Source: Candidatus Hydrogenedentota bacterium (lineage in GTDB: Bacteria > Hydrogenedentota > Hydrogenedentia > Hydrogenedentales > JAEUWI01). Taken from it: 64,000 nucleotides of DNA. This document shows, one piece after another, positions 45,767 through 53,220 of the stretch. The position numbers and the translations under genes are program-made. Below the pieces are notes generated by a model. That model saw only the letters and a list, made by a program, of their open reading frames with translations, was not told the origin of the DNA and made no database searches. Position 1 is the stretch's first letter. The number at the start of each line of letters is the position of its first letter. The stretch lies in contig JAHBVV010000014.1 of NCBI GenBank assembly GCA_019637335.1, positions 1 through 64,000 of the forward strand, given 5' to 3'.

Positions 45767-46653
45767 TCGGTGGCCTCATTGAACCCCGGGGCGGCTCCTC
45801 GGGGCGAGTTAACTATAGACTCACGTATGCATTACGCCTGAAATACGAATCAGGCGAGATTATTCTAACAATCCACATGAGATTTTCACAAATAAACTTG
45901 ATAGATACAACCATGGATACAGCGCCGGGAAACGTTTAGTATAACGGCGTTGTCACTGAGAGTAGACCGATTGGACGTCGTCAATACTCTTTCAGACGCC
46001 GGGGCGCGCTTTTTGTGCGCTCCGGCTCGCTTTTTTTGTGGGGGGGTGGTTGGAGAGGCGATACGGTGGCGTGATGTCGGACGCGGATCTTGTGTCAGCC
46101 TGGAAGGCTAACCCACGTTGGCTCGGGCTGCGGATTCTGGGGTTTTTCGGCGGGGGTACAGCTTTTCATGACGGGTTGCGCAACTCGTAAAGCGTGAAAT
46201 ACCGCCCCTGACTGTCAGGTACACCTGAAGTCTCGCACGCTCAAGCCTTCGCGGCGAAGCCTCGGAGCTTGAACGTGGCACCCGCGGCTGCCTTTGTAAT
46301 ATCGGAGCAGTCCAATCCACGTTGGCTCGGGCTGCGGATTCTGGGGTTTTTCGGCGGGGGTACAGCTTTTCATGACGGGTTGCGCAACTCGTAAAGAGTG
46401 AAATACCGCCCCTGACTGTCAGGCACACCTGAAGTCTCGCACGCTCAAGCCTTCGCGGCGGAGCCGCGGAGCTTGAACGTGGCGCCCGTGGCTCCATTTG
46501 ATATTTCGGAGCGGGCACACAAATCCGCATGAGGCGGAATCGCGTGGCGCGATGCGGGGCGAGGGCCGGTTGGGCCGGTGGGCATTTGGAATTCGTTCCT
46601 GTTACACTACGTGTTCTGGCCGTGGAGCAACTTAAGGGAAGGATAGCCTCCGC
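45767..46653. other. Repeat-rich intergenic region, AraC regulator side
   Basis: No gene is supported. The left 200 bases (45767-45970) are AT-rich and probably carry the AraC-type gene promoter. The middle holds the direct repeat pair at 46113-46516 (see separate entry). The right end supplies a ribosome-binding site (AAGGGAAGG) for the small gene at 46654. Confidence 0.6.
46113..46516. repeat. Direct duplication, unit about 204 bp
   Basis: Two adjacent copies (46113-46316 and 46317 to about 46516) share blocks such as CCACGTTGGCTCGGGCTGCG, GGTACAGCTTTTCATGACGG and ACCGCCCCTGACTGTCAGG. Each copy contains an inverted pair (CACGCTCAAGC with GCTTGAACGTG). Left of the first copy is TCAGCCTGGAAGGCTAA, another dispersed repeat. 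Differences are a few point changes, so duplication is fairly recent. Confidence 0.85.
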
Positions 46654-46854
46654 ATGATTTTCGTGAAGACCTTCAAGGGATACGAGGACAAGATCCTGGA
46701 ACTGGACACCGCCGTAAACTCTTGGATTCAGGAGTCGCGGGCCGAGGTGGTCGATGTGAAGAGCGTGCTGGCGCATGAAGTGGGCGGGCGCGCGGGTTCG
46801 GGCGACCTGCTGTACACGGTGCTGTACCAGGCGGACGCGCCGCTGGACGGGTGA
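46654..46854 (+). CDS. Small hypothetical protein (66 aa)
   Basis: The 66-residue product (MIFVKTFKGYEDKILELDTA onward) is preceded by AAGGGAAGG. It is a compact alpha/beta chain with the pattern of a Cse60-like small protein: an F-x-G-x-E opening, central helix (AVNSWIQESRAEVVDVKSV) and a C-terminal strand (LLYTVLYQA). No catalytic residues are visible. Convergent with the NamZ-fusion gene. Confidence 0.5.
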   Translation: MIFVKTFKGYEDKILELDTAVNSWIQESRAEVVDVKSVLAHEVGGRAGSGDLLYTVLYQADAPLDG

Positions 46855-46894
46855 TTCCGGGGGGTACGGCGTCCCTCTCCCCCGCCGCCCGCGC

Positions 46895-49084
46895 TTAAAA
46901 GTCGCCGTTGTAGCGTTTCGGGCGGCGTCGGTCGAAGGCGCGGAGTTCGGGTTCGATGGATTTCAGGTAGCGGTCCACTTTGAGGCCGGACTGAATGGCG
47001 AATCGCAGATCCTCTCCGCCGGCCAGGGTGTCGAAGAAGGGTTTCCACTCGAGGCGGTCGGGATGCCGCAGGTGGATGGCCTGGAGGAGGGCGTAGGCCA
47101 GGGTGAGCGGTCGCGCGGCCTGGGGATCGGTAAGGTGGATCCGTATGCCGCGGCAGGCTTCGCCGAGCCAGACGGGCGACGTGGCCTTTCCGGGGATGGA
47201 GCGGGGGGTGTAGATGGCGGGTTCGAGGGAGCAGCCGGCGTGGTCGGCGGGGCGCATGCCAACGACGATCTCCTCGGCGTCGAGCCAGGGGGCTCCGATC
47301 ACCTGGAAGGGGGTGTCCGTGCCGCGGCCTTCGTTCATGTTGACCCCTTCGAAGAGGCACGTGCCGATGTAGAGCAGGGCGGCGGAAAAATCGGGGATGT
47401 TGGGCGAGGGCGCGACCCAGGGGAGGCCGCACTGGGGCGCGAGCTTTTCGCGGGACCAGCTGTCGAGGGGGCTGATCGCCAGGTTGAGCGCGCCGATGGC
47501 CCCCTGGGTCTCTTTGAAGAAGAGGGCGAGCTCGCCGAGGGTCATTCCGTGGCGGATGGGTATGGGGGCGCTGCACACGAGTGAGCCGATTCGTTTTGCG
47601 ATGGGCCCTTCGAGGACGGCGCCGCCGAGCGGGTTGGGCCGGTCGAGGACGAGTACGGGGACGCGCGCGGCGGTGCAGGCGATCATGCACTCTTTCATGG
47701 TGGCCATATAGGTGTAGTAGCGGGCTCCGATGTCGGGCAGGTCGACGACGAAGAGGTCGATATCGCGCAGTTGCGCGGGATCGGGGCGGCGCTGGTCGCC
47801 GTAGAGGCTGACGACGGGGACGGGCGCGCGCTGCTGTCCGACCTTCTCCCCCGCTTCGGCCTGCCCGGAGAATCCATGTTCGGGGGTGAAGACGCGGGCG
47901 ACCTGGACGGCGGGTTCGAGTGCGAGGACATCGAGGATATGGCGTCCGGCGAGGTCAACGGCTCCGTGGTTGGTGAGCAGGGCGATCCGCTTTCCCTTGA
48001 CGGCGTCGTAGGTATCCCAGGCGATGCGGTCGAGGCCGGTGTGTGTGTTGGTGGTGCGTGGGTAGAGCTGGCGGGCGACCTCGCGGTGGAAAGACTGGCG
48101 GAGCGCCCGGTTCTGCCGGCGGTTGCGGTCAGGATGGGGGGTGTTGCTGAGGAGTATGACGAAGCGGCTGGTGTCGAGATCGAGCCAGAGGGAGGTGCCG
48201 GTCCATCCGGTGTGGCCGATGGCGCGGCGCGCGGGCAGGTAGCCTTCGGAGCCGCCGGCCCAGGGGTCGATTTTCCAGCCGAGCACCTGCCACAAATAGT
48301 TCGCAACGACGCCGATGCGGGTCATCTCTTCGAGGGTGTCGGGGCGCAGCAATTTTCCGGCGGCCATGGCGCGGCAGAAGAGGGTGAGGTCGGATGCGGT
48401 GGAAAAAAGACCGGCGTGTCCCGATACGCCGCCGACGGCATAGGCGTTCTCGTCGTGGACGATGCCCTGCATGATCTGCCCTCGCCACGCGCAGTTTTCG
48501 GTTGCGGCGCACTGGTCGCGCCATTCGATGGGCGGGTTGAAGGTGGTTCTATTCATGCCGAGGGGCGCGAAGATGTTTTCGCGGGCGAAGGCGTCGAGGG
48601 AGTCGCGGGCGGTGAGTTCGACGACCTTGCCGAGGAGCATGAAGCCGAGATCGGAGTAGGTGCGGGTGGCTCCGGGGACCGAGTTGAGCCCGGACTCGCC
48701 GATACGCTGGATCGCTTCGTCGAGGGAGGCGATTTCCTTGTACCAGACCTTGTGCGCGGCGAGGCCGGTGGTGTGCGTTAGGAGGTGGCGGACGGTGAAC
48801 TTGCTGAAGAGGGGAACCGGAACGATCTGCGAAACGGGCTGGTCGAGATCGAGCTTGCCCCGCTCCCAGAGGAGGAGGATGGACGTGGTCGTCGCGACAA
48901 CCTTGGTGAGGGACGCGAGATCGTAGATGGTGTCGGTGGTTGCGGGGAGCCGCGCGGGCCGCAGTGCGCGGTGGCCGCTGGCGCCGTGAAAAATGATGCG
49001 GTCGCCTTCGCCGACGCAGGCGACGGCGCCTGGTGCGCTCGCCTGACGTACAGCGGCATCCAGCGCCAGTTTCAACGTATTCAA
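46895..49084 (-). CDS. Serine hydrolase-NamZ (DUF1343) fusion
   Basis: The 729-residue product joins two domains. Residues 1 to about 340 are a beta-lactamase-like serine hydrolase with SLTK (S58, K61), a YSDLGF motif near residue 145 and HTGWTGTSLW. Residues about 345-729 match NamZ/DUF1343 exo-N-acetylmuramidases: GKRIALLTNHGAVDL, FTPEHGFSGQAEAGE, VVDLPDIGARYYTYM and EGRGTDTPFQVIG. In Bacillus subtilis NamZ removes MurNAc from peptidoglycan fragments, often next to a beta-lactamase-like peptidase. This fusion suggests coordinated muropeptide recycling or scavenging. No clear signal peptide is evident, so it may be cytosolic or use another export route. Confidence 0.85.
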   Translation of the reverse strand: MNTLKLALDAAVRQASAPGAVACVGEGDRIIFHGASGHRALRPARLPATTDTIYDLASLTKVVATTTSILLLWERGKLDLDQPVSQIVPVPLFSKFTVRHLLTHTTGLAAHKVWYKEIASLDEAIQRIGESGLNSVPGATRTYSDLGFMLLGKVVELTARDSLDAFARENIFAPLGMNRTTFNPPIEWRDQCAATENCAWRGQIMQGIVHDENAYAVGGVSGHAGLFSTASDLTLFCRAMAAGKLLRPDTLEEMTRIGVVANYLWQVLGWKIDPWAGGSEGYLPARRAIGHTGWTGTSLWLDLDTSRFVILLSNTPHPDRNRRQNRALRQSFHREVARQLYPRTTNTHTGLDRIAWDTYDAVKGKRIALLTNHGAVDLAGRHILDVLALEPAVQVARVFTPEHGFSGQAEAGEKVGQQRAPVPVVSLYGDQRRPDPAQLRDIDLFVVDLPDIGARYYTYMATMKECMIACTAARVPVLVLDRPNPLGGAVLEGPIAKRIGSLVCSAPIPIRHGMTLGELALFFKETQGAIGALNLAISPLDSWSREKLAPQCGLPWVAPSPNIPDFSAALLYIGTCLFEGVNMNEGRGTDTPFQVIGAPWLDAEEIVVGMRPADHAGCSLEPAIYTPRSIPGKATSPVWLGEACRGIRIHLTDPQAARPLTLAYALLQAIHLRHPDRLEWKPFFDTLAGGEDLRFAIQSGLKVDRYLKSIEPELRAFDRRRPKRYNGDF

Positions 49085-49604
49085 ACTTCACTCCTCGGTT
49101 GGATTGTCGTTCGCGGGCGCGCCAGGGGTTTTCGCTGCCCGCTGGTCCGCGCGAACGTGTGTTTGTATCGTATCACGTTGGATGACGGGGGCATCAATGC
49201 GCGGCTGAATGGGAGATGGATGGTGTGACGGGGGCGCGGTGGGGCCGGGAGGGCTATCCTACTTTTGCGCCTTTCGGCGCTGAACACAGCCGAGACGGCT
49301 GTGCCACTTTCCCTTCGGGGTGGTTTTGGTGGGGTGAGGGGAACTTTTTGGAGGTGGGCTCACTTTGCCGCGGACAGGAATGTCCGCGATCCTCGCTTGC
49401 GGCGCCTGGACAGCCGGGACGGCTATCCTGCATTTGCCACGGAGTGTCCGCGAGCCTGTTGGGCGTTGCAGCGCGAAGCGGAGCTTGAGCGCGGCGGTCG
49501 CTGTGAAACGGGAAAGCCCGCGGCGTTCACCGCGGGCTTCCCGGTCAATGCGAAAGGACACCCGCGCGATGCGCGGGCGAACTCAGACACTGTCTATACG
49601 GCGC
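49085..49604. other. Repeat-rich region between NamZ and H1-like genes
   Basis: No gene is supported. The stretch carries two copies of the palindrome CAGCCGGGACGGCT (49287-49301, as CAGCCGAGACGGCTG, and 49411-49424). A stem-loop lies at 49513-49540 (AAGCCCGCGG with CCGCGGGCTT), just beyond the minus-strand H1-like gene end, which may be its terminator. The right part also contains TGTCCGCG-type repeats (49370-49455). Confidence 0.6.
49513..49540 (-). terminator. Probable terminator of the H1-like gene
   Basis: A 10-bp perfect stem, AAGCCCGCGG (49514-49523) with CCGCGGGCTT (49530-49539), and a 6-base loop lie 65 bases beyond the minus-strand stop. The minus-strand arm is followed by TCCCGTTTC, a weak T-run. 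Confidence 0.5.
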
Positions 49605-49973
49605 TCAGCTTGCGGGGGCTGGCGGGGCCGTCTTCTTGGAGGCTTTCTTCTTGGCAGCAGGCTTCTTCGCCGCCGCCTTCTTCTTCGCGGCGGGCTTCTT
49701 CGCCGCCGCCTTCTTCTTCGCGGCAGGCTTCTTCGCCGCCGCCTTCTTCTTCGCGGCAGGCTTCTTCGCCGCCGCCTTCTTCTTCGCGGCGGGCTTCTTC
49801 GCCGCCGCCTTCTTCTTCGCGGCGGGCTTCTTCGCCGCCGCCTTCTTCTTCGCGGCGGGCTTCTTCGCCGCCGCCTTCTTCTTCGCGGCAGGCTTCTTCG
49901 CCGCCGCTTTCTTTGCGGCAGGCTTCTTCGCCGCCGCCTTCTTCTTCGCGGCAGGCTTCTTCGCAGCGACCAT
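49605..49973 (-). CDS. Lysine/alanine-rich H1-like DNA-binding protein
   Basis: From the ATG at 49973 (AGGAG upstream) the product is 122 residues, almost all built of an 11-residue unit AAAKKPAAKKK repeated about nine times, ending KKTAPPAPAS. The unit is 33 bases and nearly uniform at DNA level. Eukaryotic H1 tails and bacterial HctB/AlgP-type proteins have the same composition and bind DNA or RNA through charge. It is expected in the nucleoid. The repeat number is likely variable through slippage. The complementary strand is also open but encodes an unlikely Phe/Ala chain. Confidence 0.85.
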   Translation of the reverse strand: MVAAKKPAAKKKAAAKKPAAKKAAAKKPAAKKKAAAKKPAAKKKAAAKKPAAKKKAAAKKPAAKKKAAAKKPAAKKKAAAKKPAAKKKAAAKKPAAKKKAAAKKPAAKKKASKKTAPPAPAS

Positions 49974-50657
49974 GACATTTCTCCTTTTTTGATTCACCCT
50001 GGTACCACTACTACACTGCGGCTTGAATGCGCGGCAACAGGCCGCGCGCCGCCAGGCCCTCGCGTTCCGCAAGGCAAGGGCCCGACTTAGCGAGTAGTCA
50101 CTCGCGTGAGTGCACTTGAGGTGAGATGCCCGGGCGGCCATTTTCCGGCCTTACCGGGTTTGGAGGGCGCGCTGGAGGCGGGCGCCATACTACTGTCCCG
50201 CGATCACACCTGGGCTCTCCCGTCCCAACATACTTTCCCTGGAAAGCGCGTTAGCATCACGCTTCCGGCGGCCGGGACGGCGCCCAATCACGCACCAGAA
50301 TCCCGAACCGCATTACAACAACTGCGTCGATTCAACTTTCCTCTAACGAATGTGTAACAGACAAATACGAAAAAGGCAAGCATTTTTTTGCACTTTTGAA
50401 AATTTTTTTTTGCGCGTTCGGCGCGTGTTTACAAGCCCGCCGGGGCGTCGAAGACGTTATTGCGGGAGGCTTTCGATGCGGGTTGGGGTGGAGAAGGCGC
50501 ATTGCCACGCGCGCAAAAGAGCGGCGATCGCGATCCGCGCCGATCTACATTCTGGCCTTTAAAAATGGGGCTATTGTACAAGTAGACGCTGTTCGCGAGC
50601 GCGCGAATGACGGGGGTAGCTGATGTGTGAATGCGATGCGGAATCGCGGCAGGCGAA
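49974..50657. other. AT-rich intergenic region with candidate H1-like promoter
   Basis: No gene is convincing in these 680 bases. On the minus strand a possible promoter is TTGCCT (50379-50374), 17-base spacer, TACACA (50356-50351), preceded by an A/T-rich tract (50380-50413) like an UP element. It would give a leader of roughly 370 bases to the H1-like gene, which is long; a nearer promoter is not excluded. Confidence 0.4.
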
Positions 50658-51617
50658 CTACTCCGCAACGAGATCAACGAGCAGGGAACGGTGATCGGAG
50701 GCGCCGTTTTTGATCGCGTTGCACGACACAGATTCTATCTTTCCATGCAGCAAGACGTGATCGATCGGCAATCGCATGATGGGCAACCAGGCCGGCCATG
50801 TGCCGGCGGCTCCGTGTCCTTCGCGCGCGTTTCGCAGGTTCGCGGCGCGCGCGAAGCGGCGGTAGACCGGCGAGTACATGGTGATGTTGAGATCGCCTAT
50901 CAGCACCGCGGGTCCGCCGGCGCTATTGACCCAAGCGGCGGCGGCGTCCAGCTGTGCGTTGCGGCGGGCGGCGAGGGTTTTTCCGAGTGGAGGCAGCGCG
51001 TGGATGTTCAGCAGGCGCACGCTGGAATCGCCGAGTTGAAACACCATCTCAATGGCGGGAACGCCGTGATCGCGCTGAAAAACCAGGGCTGGATCTCCGC
51101 CCGGCATACGGCTGAACACGGCGATGCCGAAGTTGTCCTCTCGCGGCGCGAGGAGGCGTGTTGGATAGCGCGTTTCTAGGGTTTCGAGGGCGTCCGCCCA
51201 GCGTCCGGTTACTTCCTGCACGCAGATGATGTCGGGATCGGTTTCGTCGACGAGGCGCAGGAACGCGGCGCTATCGTGGTTGGAGGAGAGCACATTGGCG
51301 AGGAGCACGCGGCACCGGGGCCCTTCGGTGGCTCCGCGCGCGGCGGGCAGATACCACGCGAGAGGCTGCGCGGCTTGCAGGATAGCCAGGGTGATGGCCG
51401 CGGCGGCCCAGCGGTAATCGCGGTATCCGGACAGGAGAAGCGCGAGGAGCAGGCTGAGCAGGGCGTACCACGCGATGAAATGGCTGAGGAGATCGAAGAC
51501 CCAGAACCACGCACCCAGCGCGCCGGCGATGGCCATGGCTCCAGAGAGGAGCACCAGTATGCGCAAGCGCGGCAAGACAATCGCGCGCCATCCCCGCGCA
51601 TACGCCGCGGCGGACAT
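50658..51617 (-). CDS. Membrane-anchored endonuclease/exonuclease/phosphatase-family protein
   Basis: The 319-residue protein has about three N-terminal transmembrane segments (residues 15-90) and then an EEP fold: DIICVQEV (catalytic Glu), LNIHALPPLGK, GDLNITMYSPVYR (Asp/Asn pair) and a C-terminal SDHRSLLV (Asp/His). Such membrane EEP proteins face the periplasm and may cleave phosphoesters. The substrate is unknown. It lies three bases downstream of the TPR-like gene, minus strand, suggesting one transcript. Confidence 0.8.
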   Translation of the reverse strand: MSAAAYARGWRAIVLPRLRILVLLSGAMAIAGALGAWFWVFDLLSHFIAWYALLSLLLALLLSGYRDYRWAAAAITLAILQAAQPLAWYLPAARGATEGPRCRVLLANVLSSNHDSAAFLRLVDETDPDIICVQEVTGRWADALETLETRYPTRLLAPREDNFGIAVFSRMPGGDPALVFQRDHGVPAIEMVFQLGDSSVRLLNIHALPPLGKTLAARRNAQLDAAAAWVNSAGGPAVLIGDLNITMYSPVYRRFARAANLRNAREGHGAAGTWPAWLPIMRLPIDHVLLHGKIESVSCNAIKNGASDHRSLLVDLVAE

Positions 51618-51620
51618 GGA

Positions 51621-52106
51621 TCAGGTCTCGCTGACGCCGGGAACGACGAGGCGTTCGAAGGCGTCGCTTCGCTGGAAGTCGTGCAGGCGCGGGTCGGCGG
51701 CGATGGCCTGGTAGACGCCGGGATCGTGGCGCAGGGCCTCGTTCAATGCGGCGAGGCCTTCGTCCTCCCGCCTGGCGGCGGTGAGGTAGAAGACGCCGAG
51801 CTCGAGGTGGCCTTTGGGATCGCGGGGTTGCAGGGCGCAGGCCATTTTGAATTGTTCCTCGGCGGCCTCGAGCTTTCCTTGTTTGGCGAGGACGGCGCCG
51901 AGGAGGAAACGAGGCTGTAGCCAGAGCGGCATGAGCTTGACGCATCTGGCGATGCCGGCTTCGGCCGAGGCGAAGTCGCCGCGCGCGATATCGGCCTGGG
52001 CTCCCTCCCACGCCGCGCGGGTGCGCAGTGCGGTCCAGTAGCGCAGGCCGGCCTGGAGGGCGACAAGTCCGAGTAGCAACAGCATTCCGGTCACCAGATT
52101 GGTCAT
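51621..52106 (-). CDS. Membrane-anchored TPR-like protein
   Basis: The 161-residue product has an N-terminal transmembrane anchor (NLVTGMLLLLGLVALQAG) and two or three TPR-like helical pairs, for example GDFASAEAGIARCVKLMP and GKLEAAEEQFKMACALQP. It probably mediates protein contacts at the inner membrane. It is the first gene of the minus-strand pair with the EEP phosphatase gene. Confidence 0.7.
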   Translation of the reverse strand: MTNLVTGMLLLLGLVALQAGLRYWTALRTRAAWEGAQADIARGDFASAEAGIARCVKLMPLWLQPRFLLGAVLAKQGKLEAAEEQFKMACALQPRDPKGHLELGVFYLTAARREDEGLAALNEALRHDPGVYQAIAADPRLHDFQRSDAFERLVVPGVSET

Positions 52107-52191
52107 GGAAGGTTTATTCCCGCGTTGTGGGTTACAATTTCCCTGATTTTAGCGTATCCGCCGCCCGTTCCGGTACAATGCGGGCTTCAAG

Positions 52192-52424
52192 GCCAGGGCA
52201 ATCGCATTTAGACTTTCTGTCGGAACCCTGCGCAATACGAACTACCTGAAGTGTTAAGAAGGGCGCGCGTTGGAGCGCTGGCATTTCGCCTGCGGCGAAT
52301 CCCTGACCTTGCCGGCAGAGATGCCGGCGCTCCAACACGCTCAATTTCATTGATTCAAGGCGCCAAATCAACTCAAGCTTACGCCCGAACGCCCACGATC
52401 AGGTTTAAATGCGATTGCCCTGGC
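52192..52424. mobile_element. MITE-like element, 233 bp, 19-bp TIRs and 6-bp TSD
   Basis: Bases 52192-52210 (GCCAGGGCAATCGCATTTA) and 52406-52424 are perfect 19-bp inverted repeats. The hexamer TTCAAG immediately flanks both sides (52186-52191 and 52425-52430) as a direct target-site duplication. The interior is non-coding and holds a smaller inverted pair (GCGTTGGAGCG with CGCTCCAACACG) and a palindrome GCCGGCAGAGATGCCGGC. This is the structure of a non-autonomous transposable element. It lies between the divergent TPR and hslV genes, where promoters are expected. Confidence 0.8.
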
Positions 52425-52485
52425 TTCAAGACAACTCTCTCCCGTCGCGGAACTTGCCGCGCGCATTGATAAAGGAGCACATCCG

Positions 52486-53028
52486 ATGCATGAGTTTCAC
52501 GCCACCACGGTGATTGCGGTTCGCAAGGGCGGCATAGTGGCGATTGGCGGCGACGGCCAGGTGACGCTGGGCGACACGGTGATGAAGGGCAATGCGGTGA
52601 AGGTTCGCCGGCTGGCGGACGGGGCGGTATTGGCGGGCTTCGCCGGGGCCGTTTCGGATGCGTTTACGCTGTTTGAGCGGTTTGAGGGGAAGTTGAAGGA
52701 GTTCAACAAGAACCTCACGCGGGCGGCGGTGGAACTGGGCAAGGACTGGCGCACGGACAAGTATCTGCGGCAGCTGAATGCGCTGCTTGCGGTGTGCGAC
52801 AAGGAGCAGTCGCTGCTGATTGCGGGTACGGGCGAGATCATCGAGCCGGAAGACGGAATCCTGGCGATCGGATCGGGGGGATCGTATGCGCTTGCGGCGG
52901 CGCGTAGCCTGATGAAGCATACGGACATGAGCGCGGAGGAGATTGTGCGGGAATCGCTGACGATTGCGGGCGAGATCTGTATTTATACGAACGGGAATAT
53001 CACGGTGGAGACTTTGGAGTCGGTGTGA
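52486..53028 (+). CDS. hslV: ATP-dependent protease subunit HslV
   Basis: This 180-residue protein matches Hsl[21 protein letters not shown] (catalytic threonine after removal of the first residues), the GNAVKVRRL segment and [15 protein letters not shown]. It forms the proteolytic dodecamer with the HslU unfoldase. No hslU is adjacent: the next gene on the right is convergent and unrelated. HslU may be elsewhere in the genome. The MITE-like element lies 60 bases upstream and could affect its promoter. Confidence 0.95.
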   Translation: MHEFHATTVIAVRKGGIVAIGGDGQVTLGDTVMKGNAVKVRRLADGAVLAGFAGAVSDAFTLFERFEGKLKEFNKNLTRAAVELGKDWRTDKYLRQLNALLAVCDKEQSLLIAGTGEIIEPEDGILAIGSGGSYALAAARSLMKHTDMSAEEIVRESLTIAGEICIYTNGNITVETLESV

Positions 53029-53064
53029 GTGGGTGTGGTGGGTGGTGGATTCGGGCGGATTGCC

Positions 53065-53220
53065 GGTTGTTTCTCAGACAGGGATGCCCAACCTCCTGTT
53101 GAGCCGCTCGATTGTGGTGGCGCGGGTGGCGTTGGGTAACTGTTGCTCCAGGCACACGAAGGCGCTGGGGCGCCATCGCGTGGCACGGGCGCTGGTGCGG
53201 GGGTATGTCCCTCGGGCGCG
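53065..53220. repeat. Dispersed repeat, copy 2 (first at 43320-43500)
   Basis: This copy matches 43320-43500 over most of its length, with blocks GGGATGCCCAACCTCCTGTT, GAGCCGCTCG, CCAGGCACACGAAGGCGCT and GGGGCGCCATCGCGTGGCAC. It fills the gap between hslV and the convergent ThuA-fusion gene and has no open reading frame of its own. Confidence 0.7.

Noticed and set aside
49636-49992. 118-residue Phe/Ala frame opposite the H1-like gene
   Set aside because: Reverse-complement translation of the 33-bp repeat; no ribosome-binding site and an implausible composition.
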